In this document: positions 27,316 to 35,352 of the stretch, piece after piece
How the letters are laid out: every line of letters starts with the position of its first letter
How positions within the stretch are numbered: position 1 is the stretch's first letter
Assembly: GCF_007197885.1 (NCBI RefSeq)
Contig: NZ_VKKG01000001.1
Location: 372,001-436,000, forward strand
Direction of reading: 5' to 3'
Source of the DNA: Tessaracoccus rhinocerotis
Lineage (GTDB): Bacteria > Actinomycetota > Actinomycetes > Propionibacteriales > Propionibacteriaceae
Length of the DNA: 64,000 nucleotides
Notes under the pieces: model-generated
Database searches by the model: none
What the model was told of the DNA's origin: nothing
Seen by the model: only the letters and a program-made list of their open reading frames with translations
Made by a program: the position numbers and the translations under genes

Positions 27316-28373
27316 GCGATCAACTCCTCGTACAGGGCGATGTAGCGCTCGACGACGGCCCCGAGGTCGAACCGACGGGCAGCATGGTCGCGAACTCCTG
27401 CCCGGTCGAGGGCCTCCACCTCGCCGAGGGCGGCCCCGGCCGCGTTGACGGTGTCCTCCTCGTCCGCCTGGACGGGCACCGCAAGGCCTCCCGGAGGCTG
27501 GACCACCTCGGGGATCCCTCCGCGCGCCAGCGCGAGCACGGGTGTGCCGCAGGCCATCGCCTCCGCGGCGACCAGCCCGAACGGCTCCTCCCACAGCGGT
27601 GTCACCAGACAGGCGGCGCTGGAGCCGACGAGGACGGCTAGCTCCCGACGCCTGAGGTGGCCGACGTAGGTGATGTCGTCGTCGAGCAGCGGGGCCAGCG
27701 TGTTCTCGTAGTACTCCATGTTGGACAGGGGTCCGGCGATCCGCAGCCTGCGCCCCGCCCGCTTCGCGATCAGCGCCGCCACGTGCGGGCCCTTCTCCGG
27801 CACGATCCTGCCCATCCAGACCAGGTCCGGGCCACCGTCGCCGAACCCCCACTCCGCGAGGTCGACGCCGTTGTGGATCACGCGGGGACTGACGAGGTGC
27901 GACCAGCGCTGGGCGATGGCGTGGCTGACGGCGGTGACGTGTGCGTCTGCCCCGAGGTTGCGCAGCGCGGGCTCCAGCCACGGCGTCGGCGGGGTGTGCA
28001 GAGTGGTGACGAACGGCATGGGCAGCAGGTCGCTGAGTGCGATGGGCAGGTAGTGCAGCGAGTTGTTGTGCACGATGTCGATGCCGCGCCGATGGATGAG
28101 CTGCTGCATGCACCCCAGGTACGCGAAGGTCTCCTGCACCACCCGCTCCAGTGGCATAGAGACGTCCGCGCGGGCCTGGGCGCTGAGGTGCACCGGTTCC
28201 ACGTAGAGTTCCTCCAGATCGAGTTCTGGGTCGCTGCCCCGCCCCGCGAAGACCGTGACGCCGATGCCACGGTCGCGGAGGCCCCGGGCCAGCTGCCAGG
28301 TGAATGACTCCAGTCCGCCCGCGAAGGGCTCGGCTATCGGGAACCTGTCATGCGCGACCAGGGCGATCCTCAT
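27312..28373 (-). CDS. Family 4 glycosyltransferase
   Basis: GT-B retaining glycosyltransferase of 353 residues. Clear GT4 features: GGLESFTWQLARGLRDRG in the N-terminal domain, a mid-protein VIHNGVDLAEW, LVWMGRIVPEKGPHVAAL (donor phosphate site), and EEPFGLVAAEAMACGTPVLA (the EPFG...E catalytic motif). ATG at 28373 overlaps the upstream gene stop (ATGA). A nucleotide-sugar donor is expected; the acceptor cannot be told. Confidence 0.9.
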   Translation of the reverse strand: MRIALVAHDRFPIAEPFAGGLESFTWQLARGLRDRGIGVTVFAGRGSDPELDLEELYVEPVHLSAQARADVSMPLERVVQETFAYLGCMQQLIHRRGIDIVHNNSLHYLPIALSDLLPMPFVTTLHTPPTPWLEPALRNLGADAHVTAVSHAIAQRWSHLVSPRVIHNGVDLAEWGFGDGGPDLVWMGRIVPEKGPHVAALIAKRAGRRLRIAGPLSNMEYYENTLAPLLDDDITYVGHLRRRELAVLVGSSAACLVTPLWEEPFGLVAAEAMACGTPVLALARGGIPEVVQPPGGLAVPVQADEEDTVNAAGAALGEVEALDRAGVRDHAARRFDLGAVVERYIALYEELIA

Positions 28374-29425
28374 GTCGCGCTCCCCCGGACCAGTGACGAG
28401 TAGATGGCCTCGTGGGACGCGGCCAGGACACTGCGCTGGGTCCGGCGCCAGCCAGGATCGGCTCCCCACCGGCCGCCCTCGGCCACGACGTCGAGGGCCG
28501 CGGCGACGTCCCCCGGGTCGGGCACACCGTCCTCCAGCCGGTAGCCGAGCACGTCCGGTTCCTGCTGGTGGTAGTGGCCGATGCGCGGCGCGAGCACCCT
28601 GGTCCCGAGGTCGAAGCAGGCCTCCAACCAGCCCGAGTGGGTACCGAAGCGGTAGGGCAGCACCGACAGCGCCAGGGAGCGGAAGTAGTCCCACAGCTCA
28701 CCGTCGTCGTAGTAGTCGTGGACGTGGACCTCGACGTGGCCGAGCCGCTCCAGCGTGGACAGCACCGAGACCACGTCGGCCGAGTGGTTGCGCATCCCGG
28801 GCGTCACGACGTCGGTGTGGACGTCGACCACCAATTGCAGGTCGCGCTCGGCGGTCTGCTCGGCCAGCAGGGGAAGCAGCGGCAGGGGGTTCATGTTGGC
28901 CCGCAGGCTCTTCAGGTGGATTCCCACGCGCCTCGCGGCGGACGCCGGCCGCGGCACGCCCATCTCCTCGATCGGGACGACGTGCGGATGCGGCAGCACG
29001 TGGGCTAGCCGCCCCCACCGTCGCCAGATCTCGTCGGCGGCGCCTCGGGTCAGCGTGACCAGCGCGTCGGCCTCGCCCACCAGGACTTCCAGTGCTGCGG
29101 CGTGGAGCCCCGGGTCGGCGTGGTGCGGATTGACCAGGTCGTGGACGGTGTACACCAGCGGCCGGTTCGCCGCACGGAGTTCCCGCACCACGGTTCGGAG
29201 GTCGTCTGGACCGAGCGCGTCGAACCCGAAGTGGACGTGGAAGACGTCGAACTCATCCGCGTGCTGCGTGATCCAGCCCGGCTGCAGCATCACCGGGGGC
29301 CACCACTGCTGCTCACTGGCGGCCTCGGGGGGGCGCGGGTCCGGCAGCCGCTGGGCGCCGGCGCCGTCGCTGCGGCCGATGTGACGGACGTAGACGTGTC
29401 CCGAAGGAACCGATGCGACTCTCAA
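28370..29425 (-). CDS. Glycosyltransferase, GT4-like, first gene of the cassette
   Basis: 351-residue GT-B-type protein. The N-terminal domain has DVFHVHFGFDAL and YTVHDLVNPHH, both usual in GT4 enzymes. The C-terminal donor site is degenerate (LPYRFGTHSGWLEACFDLGTRVLAP instead of EPFG...E). The start codon appears to be TTG at 29425, with a strong GGGAGGT five bases upstream and no nearer ATG or GTG giving a family-like N-terminus. It is divergent from the MFS gene (178-bp gap). As the promoter-proximal gene it sets expression of the following three coupled genes. Confidence 0.8.
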   Translation of the reverse strand: MRVASVPSGHVYVRHIGRSDGAGAQRLPDPRPPEAASEQQWWPPVMLQPGWITQHADEFDVFHVHFGFDALGPDDLRTVVRELRAANRPLVYTVHDLVNPHHADPGLHAAALEVLVGEADALVTLTRGAADEIWRRWGRLAHVLPHPHVVPIEEMGVPRPASAARRVGIHLKSLRANMNPLPLLPLLAEQTAERDLQLVVDVHTDVVTPGMRNHSADVVSVLSTLERLGHVEVHVHDYYDDGELWDYFRSLALSVLPYRFGTHSGWLEACFDLGTRVLAPRIGHYHQQEPDVLGYRLEDGVPDPGDVAAALDVVAEGGRWGADPGWRRTQRSVLAASHEAIYSSLVRGSAT

Positions 29426-29602
29426 GACAAACCTCCCAAGTCAGTGCCGGGGGTCGGATCTCTCGCCACTCGGGAGCCCCGACGCCCCTCAGGGACGCCT
29501 TCAGGTCAAGATAGCGCGTCCGTGGATCGGAACCGTGATGCCTTGCGATCAGGGTTCGGCACGCCGTTGGACAAACCCCGGGGCCGGGGGTTGACTGTTG
29601 CG

Positions 29603-30889
29603 GTGCACCGCTCCCGCAACCCCATGATCACGACGCTCCTCAGCCTCCGAGGCAACGGCCGCGCCTCGGTCTACACGGAGCCCATGTGGGGCCTGTCGAT
29701 GATGCTGGTGCTCCCCTACGCCTCGGTGTTCATGCTCGCGCTGGGTGTGCACGATGCACAGATCGGGCTGCTCGCGACCATCTCCATGCTGTCCCAGGTG
29801 GTCTTCGGCCTGCTCAGTGGGGTGATCACCGACAAGCTCGGTCGACGCCGGACCACCGCCCTGTTCGACGTCATCGCATGGGTGATCCCGTGCCTGGTCT
29901 GGGCCTTCGCGCAGAACTTCTGGTGGTTCCTGATCGCTTCGGTCATCAACGGCGCCTGGCAGGTCACCCAGAATTCCTGGGACTGCCTCCTCGTGGAGGA
30001 CGTCGACCGGGCCGAGATCCCCAAGGTGTACTCGCTGGTCAAGGTGGCGGCCGAGTTCTCCGCCCTGTTCGCCCCGATCGCCGCCCTGCTGGTGGCGAAC
30101 CTGGGCCTCGAGTTGGCGGTACGGATCCTGTACCTGAACGCGTTCCTGATCATGGCCGTGAAGATCTGGCTGCTCTACCGGTTCACCACCGAGACCGCGA
30201 CCGGTCGCCTCAGGATGGAGCAGACCCGTGGCGTGAGCATCTGGAGATCGCTGTGGGAGTACCGCAGCGTGCTGGGGCTGATCGTGCGCTCCAAGGGCAC
30301 CATCTTCTCCCTGGGCATCTCCGCCATCGTGGGCGCCGTGACCCTGGTCAACGGCACCTTCTGGCAGATCGTCATCAACCAGCGCCTCGGCGTGCCCGAC
30401 GCGCTGCTGCCGTTCTTCCCCATGGTGCGCTCGCTACTGTCGGTGCTCTTCTTCTTCACCCTCATCCCCCTGCTCACGCACGCCCGGCACCTCAAGGCGC
30501 CCACCCTGATCGGGTTCGGCGTCTACCTCGCAGGGCAGCTGCTGCTCGTCGCGATCCCGTCCCCCGATGGCGCCGCCGCGGTCTCCACCTACCTGCTGCT
30601 CGCGGTGTGTCTGCTGCTCGACGCCTTCGGTGCCGGGATCCTGTTCATGCTTGCCGAGTCGCTGGTGGCGCTCCACGTCGACCGCAACGAGCGCTCCCGG
30701 GTGATGGCCATCCAGCGCACCGCCGTGATGCTGGTCACCGCGCCCTTCGGCTGGATCAGCGGCTGGCTCTCGGGAATGGACCGGACCTGGCCGTTCCTCC
30801 TGACCTCGGCCCTGTTGGTCCTCGGGCTCGTGGTCGCGGGTCGGTTCTGGGTGACCACGCACGAGGAAACGCAGGACGCCGCCACCTGA
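29603..30889 (+). CDS. MFS transporter
   Basis: About 428 residues with a twelve-helix major facilitator pattern. SMMLVLPYASVFMLALGVHDAQIGLLATISM starts helix 1, and the cytoplasmic loop 2-3 motif is present as GVITDKLGRRRTTALFD (the D-x-LGRR MFS signature). GTG at 29603 (VHRSRNPMITTLL) is my preferred start, because homologue-like sequence seems to begin at SRNP; ATG 29624 is the alternative. Upstream lies an AACCCC/GGGGTT inverted repeat (29574-29592) that overlaps the likely ribosome-binding site. Substrate unknown. Not obviously linked to the divergent glycosyltransferases. Confidence 0.85.
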   Translation: MHRSRNPMITTLLSLRGNGRASVYTEPMWGLSMMLVLPYASVFMLALGVHDAQIGLLATISMLSQVVFGLLSGVITDKLGRRRTTALFDVIAWVIPCLVWAFAQNFWWFLIASVINGAWQVTQNSWDCLLVEDVDRAEIPKVYSLVKVAAEFSALFAPIAALLVANLGLELAVRILYLNAFLIMAVKIWLLYRFTTETATGRLRMEQTRGVSIWRSLWEYRSVLGLIVRSKGTIFSLGISAIVGAVTLVNGTFWQIVINQRLGVPDALLPFFPMVRSLLSVLFFFTLIPLLTHARHLKAPTLIGFGVYLAGQLLLVAIPSPDGAAAVSTYLLLAVCLLLDAFGAGILFMLAESLVALHVDRNERSRVMAIQRTAVMLVTAPFGWISGWLSGMDRTWPFLLTSALLVLGLVVAGRFWVTTHEETQDAAT

Positions 30890-30923
30890 CGCACTTCCGA
30901 CGGCCCGGGTGGGACAATGCTGC

Positions 30924-31259
30924 ATGGACAACATCGACCCGGCCCTGGTCGCGGAGGCGCTCGACACGAAGGCCGACGAGCTGCGTGCCCGCATCGAGGA
31001 ACTCACCCGCCCTCCCGAGGCCGGCGCGACGATCGGCTTCGGCAAGCGCATCGGGGACGGCACCATCCAGGCGGTCCAACAGTTGGCGGACTCCTCCACA
31101 GCCGAGTCCCTGCAGCGCACTCTGAACGAGGTCGTCGACGCCCGCGCCCGGCTCGAGGCGGGCGAGTACGGCCGCTGCGTGGTGTGCGGCGAGCCGATCC
31201 CCGCGGCGCGGCTCGAGTTCCGCCCATGGGCGGCCACCTGCGTCCAGCACGCCGGTTAG
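30924..31259 (+). CDS. TraR/DksA family zinc-finger protein
   Basis: 111-residue protein with the coiled-coil plus zinc-finger layout of DksA-like RNA polymerase effectors. The helical N-terminal part (ALDTKADELRARIEELT) is followed by a DNA/RNAP-type region and the finger YGRCVVCGEPIPAARLEFRP...CVQH. The ligands look like Cys-Cys-Cys-His rather than the C4 of E. coli DksA, which is a common variant in actinobacteria. ATG at 30924 (MDNIDPALVAEAL). 34 bp after the MFS gene, on the same strand. Confidence 0.85.
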   Translation: MDNIDPALVAEALDTKADELRARIEELTRPPEAGATIGFGKRIGDGTIQAVQQLADSSTAESLQRTLNEVVDARARLEAGEYGRCVVCGEPIPAARLEFRPWAATCVQHAG

Positions 31260-31331
31260 CGCACAGCCACCCTTCCGCCGGGTCGGGCCGCGGTCGTAGG
31301 ATAGGTGGGCCCGCAGGATTCGGAGACGACG

Positions 31332-31478
31332 ATGACTCGATTCGTACCACCCGCGCCCGCCTTCATGGCCCTGGGCGACGGCACCCACAAGCTGCCCGTC
31401 AACGCCGACGTCCGCAGGCGGATCGGCAAGACCGACGGCGACGAGGTCGAGGTGCACCTGACCCGTCGGCGTTCCTGA
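31332..31478 (+). CDS. Short DUF1905-like protein or remnant
   Basis: 48-residue frame starting ATG 31332, preceded by GGAGA at 7 nt and by a possible -10 TAGGAT at 31297-31302. The sequence GTHKLPVNADVRRRIGKTDGD and EVEVHLTRR match the C-terminal half of DUF1905 proteins (the LPVNAxVRxxxG...GDxVxVxL pattern). Full-length DUF1905 domains are about 90-100 residues, so the N-terminal half is absent. It may be a genuine mini-protein or the tail of a decayed gene. The start region has normal translation signals, so I call it a CDS with reserve. Confidence 0.5.
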   Translation: MTRFVPPAPAFMALGDGTHKLPVNADVRRRIGKTDGDEVEVHLTRRRS

Positions 31479-31527
31479 AGCACGCGTTGACTACGATGAG
31501 CGTCGTAGCCAACCGAAAGGGTGTCCG

Positions 31528-32502
31528 ATGCAGTACCGCCGTCTCGGCAACTCAGGTCTGAGTGTCTCCATCGTCGGGCTGGGGTGCAACAACCTCGGCC
31601 GCGCGCAGACCGCCACCGAGGACCAGGCCGGCACCGACGCCGTCGTCAACGCCGCGCTCGACGCCGGGGTGACGCTGTTCGACGTCGCCGACACCTACGG
31701 CCGCGAACAGGGTCTCTCGGAGGTTCTCCTCGGCAGGGCGCTCGGCGCCCGCCGCGACGACGTCGTCCTGGCCACCAAGTTCGGCATGCCGATGCACGGC
31801 CTCAACGGACCGGACTTCGACGCCCGCGGCTCCCGCCGCTACATCATGCGCGCGGTGGAGGCCTCGCTGAAGCGCCTCGGCACGGACCACATCGACCTCT
31901 ACCAGTTCCACACCCCGGACCCCCTCACGCCGATCGAGGAGACGCTGGCCGCCCTCGACGACCTGGTCCGCGCAGGCAAGGTGCGCTACGTCGGACACTC
32001 GAACCGCGCGGGCTGGCAGATCGCCGAGGCGGAGTTCGTCGCAAGGGCAGCAGGCGGCACCAGGTTCGTGTCCGCCCAGAACCACTACAACCTGCTGGAC
32101 CGACGCGCCGAGCTCGAGGTCACCCCTGCCGCGGAGGCCTACGGACTCGGGGTGCTGCCCTACTTCCCGCTCGCCAACGGGCTCCTCACTGGCAAGTACT
32201 CCGACGGCACCGCCCCGGAAGGCAGCCGACTCACCCACGCCCGCCAGTACCTGATGGACAAGACCGACTTCGAGCAGTTGCGGCGGTTCGGGGACTTCGC
32301 CGCCGAGCGCGGCCTGAGCGAGATCGAGGTGGCGTTCTCCTGGCTGGCCTCGCGCCGGTCCGTCGCCAGCGTCATCGCCGGCGCCACCCGGCCCGAGCAG
32401 ATCACGCAGAACGCAGCCGCGGCCGACTGGGTCCCCACGGCCGAGGACGAGGCCGCCCTCGACAAGATCTTCCCGCCCGCGAAGAAGATCGCGCTGTTCT
32501 GA
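31528..32502 (+). CDS. Aldo/keto reductase
   Basis: NADPH-dependent oxidoreductase with a TIM-barrel fold, 324 residues. The catalytic tetrad is in place: Asp52 (LFDVADTYG), Tyr57, Lys84 (LATKFG) and His128 (LYQFHTPDP). The C-terminal cofactor segment SVASVIAGATRPEQITQNAAA is typical of the family. ATG at 31528 with GAAAGGG upstream, and TTGACT at 31485-31490 could be a -35. It resembles general detoxifying reductases of the YhdN/Gpr type. The physiological substrate is not evident. Confidence 0.9.
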   Translation: MQYRRLGNSGLSVSIVGLGCNNLGRAQTATEDQAGTDAVVNAALDAGVTLFDVADTYGREQGLSEVLLGRALGARRDDVVLATKFGMPMHGLNGPDFDARGSRRYIMRAVEASLKRLGTDHIDLYQFHTPDPLTPIEETLAALDDLVRAGKVRYVGHSNRAGWQIAEAEFVARAAGGTRFVSAQNHYNLLDRRAELEVTPAAEAYGLGVLPYFPLANGLLTGKYSDGTAPEGSRLTHARQYLMDKTDFEQLRRFGDFAAERGLSEIEVAFSWLASRRSVASVIAGATRPEQITQNAAAADWVPTAEDEAALDKIFPPAKKIALF

Positions 32503-32572
32503 GGGCCCGGGAGCGTGGTGCTGCCGCCCACGGGATCTGGAGCGCGCATCGCGGACCTGCGAGGATGAGCGC

Positions 32573-34006
32573 GTGAGCCCGTGGCTGATCATCGACATCC
32601 TGCTCGTCGCGTACTGGCTGGGCGCCATCGTCCTGATAATCAGCGAGGACCGGGACCCGACTGCGGCCCTGGGCTGGTTGCTCGTGCTGGTGATGCTGCC
32701 CGTGGTGGGAATCGTCATCTACTTCTTCTTCGGCAGGAACTGGGCGGCGATCTCGCAACGTTCTGCGGTGCGCAGGAGACTGCTGGAACTGGGCCGCGCG
32801 TTCATGCCCCGGATCCACCGACCGCACGCCGGGCAGGTGGCCGCCTTCCGGGCCGACCCGCCGTCGGACTGGGCCCTGCGGATGAGCACCCTGATCACCG
32901 GCAAGGCGGAGTCACCGCCACTGCCCGTGCGGACCTGTGAGATCCACGTCGACGGCTCGGAGTACTTCGACACGCTGATCGCGGACCTCGGCGCGGCGCA
33001 GCGCTTCATCCACATGGGCTACTTCATCTGGAAGCAGGACGAGCTCACCGGGCGCATCACCGAGGTTCTGCTCGAGCGCCTCGCCGCCGGTGTGGAGGTC
33101 CGGATCCTGAACGACTTCTTCGGGTGCCTGCCCTACCCCAAGCAGGAGATGCGCCGCCTCAGGGCCGCCGGCGCGCTGGTGGGCAGCGACATGAAGGGGC
33201 TGGCCCGCCTCAACTACCGTAACCACCGCAAGATCACGGTCGTCGACGGGGAGATCGGACACACCGGCGGATTCAACATCGGCCAGGAGTACATCGACGG
33301 CGGCAAGAGGTTCCCCGCCTGGCGGGACACGGGCCTGCGCCTCACGGGTCCGGGCGTCGCGGACCTCGAGAAGCTGTTCGACATCCGCTGGTACGAGGCG
33401 TTCCGGGAGGACCTGTTCCGTGACGAGTACTACCCCGACCCCTCGCTGCCGGGTGGCGACATCATGGTTCAGACCGTGCACCACGCGCACGACGACCCGT
33501 GGCACGCGACCACCCGCGCCCACCAGGTGGCCATCTCGGGCGCGAGGGACCGGATCCTCATCCAGTCCCCCTACTTCGTCCCGGACACCTCCACCATGGA
33601 CGCGCTGGTCAACGCCGCCGCCAGCGGCGTGCGGGTGGACCTGATGACCACGCTCCACCTGGACAAGCGGATCCCCTGGTACGCCGCCGAGACCTACTTC
33701 CTGCAGTTCCTGCGCGCCGGTGGCCGGATCCACCAGTGGGAAAAGGGCTTCTTCCACGCCAAGTCCATGACCGTCGACGGTGTCGCGTGCTCCATCGGCA
33801 CCCTGAACCTGGACATGCGCAGCCTGCGGCTCCACAAGGAGCTGATGGTGTGGATCTACGACGCGCAACTCACCGCCGAGCACGAGCGCCACTTCGAGAA
33901 CGACCTGGCCGAGTGCCGCGAGATCACCCTCGAGGAGGTCGAGGCCTGGGGGCCGCTGCGGCGCTTCCGAAACTCCGCCTGTCGGCTGCTGTCCAACCTG
34001 CTCTAG
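32573..34006 (+). CDS. cls: Cardiolipin synthase (phospholipase D family)
   Basis: Membrane enzyme condensing two phosphatidylglycerol molecules, or a related phosphatidyl transfer. The 477-residue protein has two N-terminal transmembrane helices (residues about 4-22 and 33-52) and the Cls linker FFFGRN. Two HKD motifs follow: NHRKITVVDG with His about 218 and FHAKSMTVDG with His about 395. These lengths and motifs match bacterial ClsA. GTG at 32573; an ATG 8 bp earlier reads only MSA then stops. It is convergent with the unknown gene at 34041. Confidence 0.93.
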   Translation: MSPWLIIDILLVAYWLGAIVLIISEDRDPTAALGWLLVLVMLPVVGIVIYFFFGRNWAAISQRSAVRRRLLELGRAFMPRIHRPHAGQVAAFRADPPSDWALRMSTLITGKAESPPLPVRTCEIHVDGSEYFDTLIADLGAAQRFIHMGYFIWKQDELTGRITEVLLERLAAGVEVRILNDFFGCLPYPKQEMRRLRAAGALVGSDMKGLARLNYRNHRKITVVDGEIGHTGGFNIGQEYIDGGKRFPAWRDTGLRLTGPGVADLEKLFDIRWYEAFREDLFRDEYYPDPSLPGGDIMVQTVHHAHDDPWHATTRAHQVAISGARDRILIQSPYFVPDTSTMDALVNAAASGVRVDLMTTLHLDKRIPWYAAETYFLQFLRAGGRIHQWEKGFFHAKSMTVDGVACSIGTLNLDMRSLRLHKELMVWIYDAQLTAEHERHFENDLAECREITLEEVEAWGPLRRFRNSACRLLSNLL

Positions 34007-34011
34007 GCACG

Positions 34012-34027
34012 GCTCCGGGCCCGGAGC
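34012..34027. terminator. Palindrome between cls and the convergent unknown gene
   Basis: GCTCCGGGCCCGGAGC is a perfect 16-bp palindrome 6 bp after the cls stop and 14 bp before the stop of the opposite gene. As RNA it would form a short-loop hairpin, so a weak bidirectional terminator is possible. Confidence 0.45.
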
Positions 34028-34040
34028 GTCCTGGCCGGGA

Positions 34041-35351
34041 TCAGGCCTCGAACAGCCAGGTGTCGGCGAGCAGCAGCCACGCCACCTCCTGCGGATCCGG
34101 GTCCACCGAGTGGATCGCCAGCAGGCGTGCGAACGTCCGGACAGTGGCTCGGGCCACCTCCAGCTGCCCCTCGGACTGCTCGTGGACGGCCAGCCACAGG
34201 CAGGCCAGCGCCACCCCCCTGGCCCCGTGCACCGGCGGGACGGAGGTGGTCAGTCCGTAGTCCACCCACTCGAGCACGCGGTGGCGCAGCGTCTCGTAGT
34301 CGCCCGTGAGCACGGCCCACCAGTCCATCGCGGGCCGACCGCGGGCGGCCTCGGGCCCGACGGTGACCCTGACCCCCTGCGCCATCAGGATGGGGGCGAG
34401 CTCAGAGCCCGGGTCCGCGGCCAGCAGCGCGTCCGCGGCCGCAGCGGCCTCGCCCCCCACCGGCAGCTCGGTGGTCGCCGCGGCCCGCAGCCCGGCGAGG
34501 ACACCCCACAGCGTTGGCGCCTCGAAGGACTCCCCCAGCAGCATGTCGAGCTCGTCCAGTGCGGCGCGGTCCTCGACCCGGCGCGCCGAGCCGGCCACGT
34601 GCAACCAGGCGGCGAGGTCGTCGCTGCGCGCCGCGCCGACCGCCTCGGCCGCGATCTCCGACGGCTGCAGGTGCCAGCCGACGTCGAAGCTCGTGGTGCC
34701 GCGGGCATCGGACAGCCGAACCGGGTGCACCCCCACGGGGCCGGTGAGCGTCGTCGAGTCGCCGTCGGAGGACTCGCGCAGCCCGACGGTGGACACGGCC
34801 GCGTCGGGAGCGAGGATGTCGACGTCGTCCCCCTCCGTGACGAAACAGCGCTCGGGCAGCCAGCCCGGCTCCTGCGGGAGCCCATCCAGTACCTCGAGGC
34901 GCCAGCCGGACCCGAGGGACTGGCCGGCCCGGACCCAGCCGCCGTCGCCGAAGATGGCGATCCCGTCCGCGGCCGTCCCGCCCGGGGGCGGCCCGCAGTT
35001 GCCGCGCCACTGCCGGAAGAGCCCCACCCCCGACGGCGTGGGCAGCACCACGCGTCCGGTGGCACCCCCCAGCCAAGCCAGCTGCGGCGCCGCGGAGTGG
35101 AGCACGAGCACGGGCGAGTCCGTGACGAGCAGGTCCTCCTCGGAGGTGTTGTCGATCTCGACGTCGATCCCGAAGCGTGGTTCGGGCCTTACCCGGACCC
35201 GCATCACCAGGTGCCCCTGGCCGAAGACCAGCACGTCCTCCTCCGGGCCCGGGGCCCGGGACCAGCCGTCGGGCAGCGCGAGCTCCAGCCACTCCAGGGG
35301 CGCGGGCAGGTCCTCGACGCGGAACCCTGCCGGGGTCTGAATGACGTCCAC
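34041..35351 (-). CDS. Protein of unknown function downstream of GH65 phosphorylase
   Basis: 436 residues, not recognised. No signal peptide and no transmembrane helix, so it should be cytosolic. The N-terminal half (residues about 1-230) alternates beta-strand-like segments such as LEWLELALPDGWSRAPG and LVMRVRVRPEPRFGIDVEIDN, with a Gly-rich GATGRVVLPTPSGVGLFRQW. The C-terminal half is alpha-helical and Ala-rich with repeat-like Leu spacing (AAATTELPVGGEAAAAADALL). GTG at 35351 lies one base from the GH65 stop, so the two are translationally coupled. No sign of an enzyme active site that I can name. It could assist glycogen/disaccharide metabolism, but that is only context. Confidence 0.75.
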   Translation of the reverse strand: MDVIQTPAGFRVEDLPAPLEWLELALPDGWSRAPGPEEDVLVFGQGHLVMRVRVRPEPRFGIDVEIDNTSEEDLLVTDSPVLVLHSAAPQLAWLGGATGRVVLPTPSGVGLFRQWRGNCGPPPGGTAADGIAIFGDGGWVRAGQSLGSGWRLEVLDGLPQEPGWLPERCFVTEGDDVDILAPDAAVSTVGLRESSDGDSTTLTGPVGVHPVRLSDARGTTSFDVGWHLQPSEIAAEAVGAARSDDLAAWLHVAGSARRVEDRAALDELDMLLGESFEAPTLWGVLAGLRAAATTELPVGGEAAAAADALLAADPGSELAPILMAQGVRVTVGPEAARGRPAMDWWAVLTGDYETLRHRVLEWVDYGLTTSVPPVHGARGVALACLWLAVHEQSEGQLEVARATVRTFARLLAIHSVDPDPQEVAWLLLADTWLFEA

Positions 35352-35352
35352 T

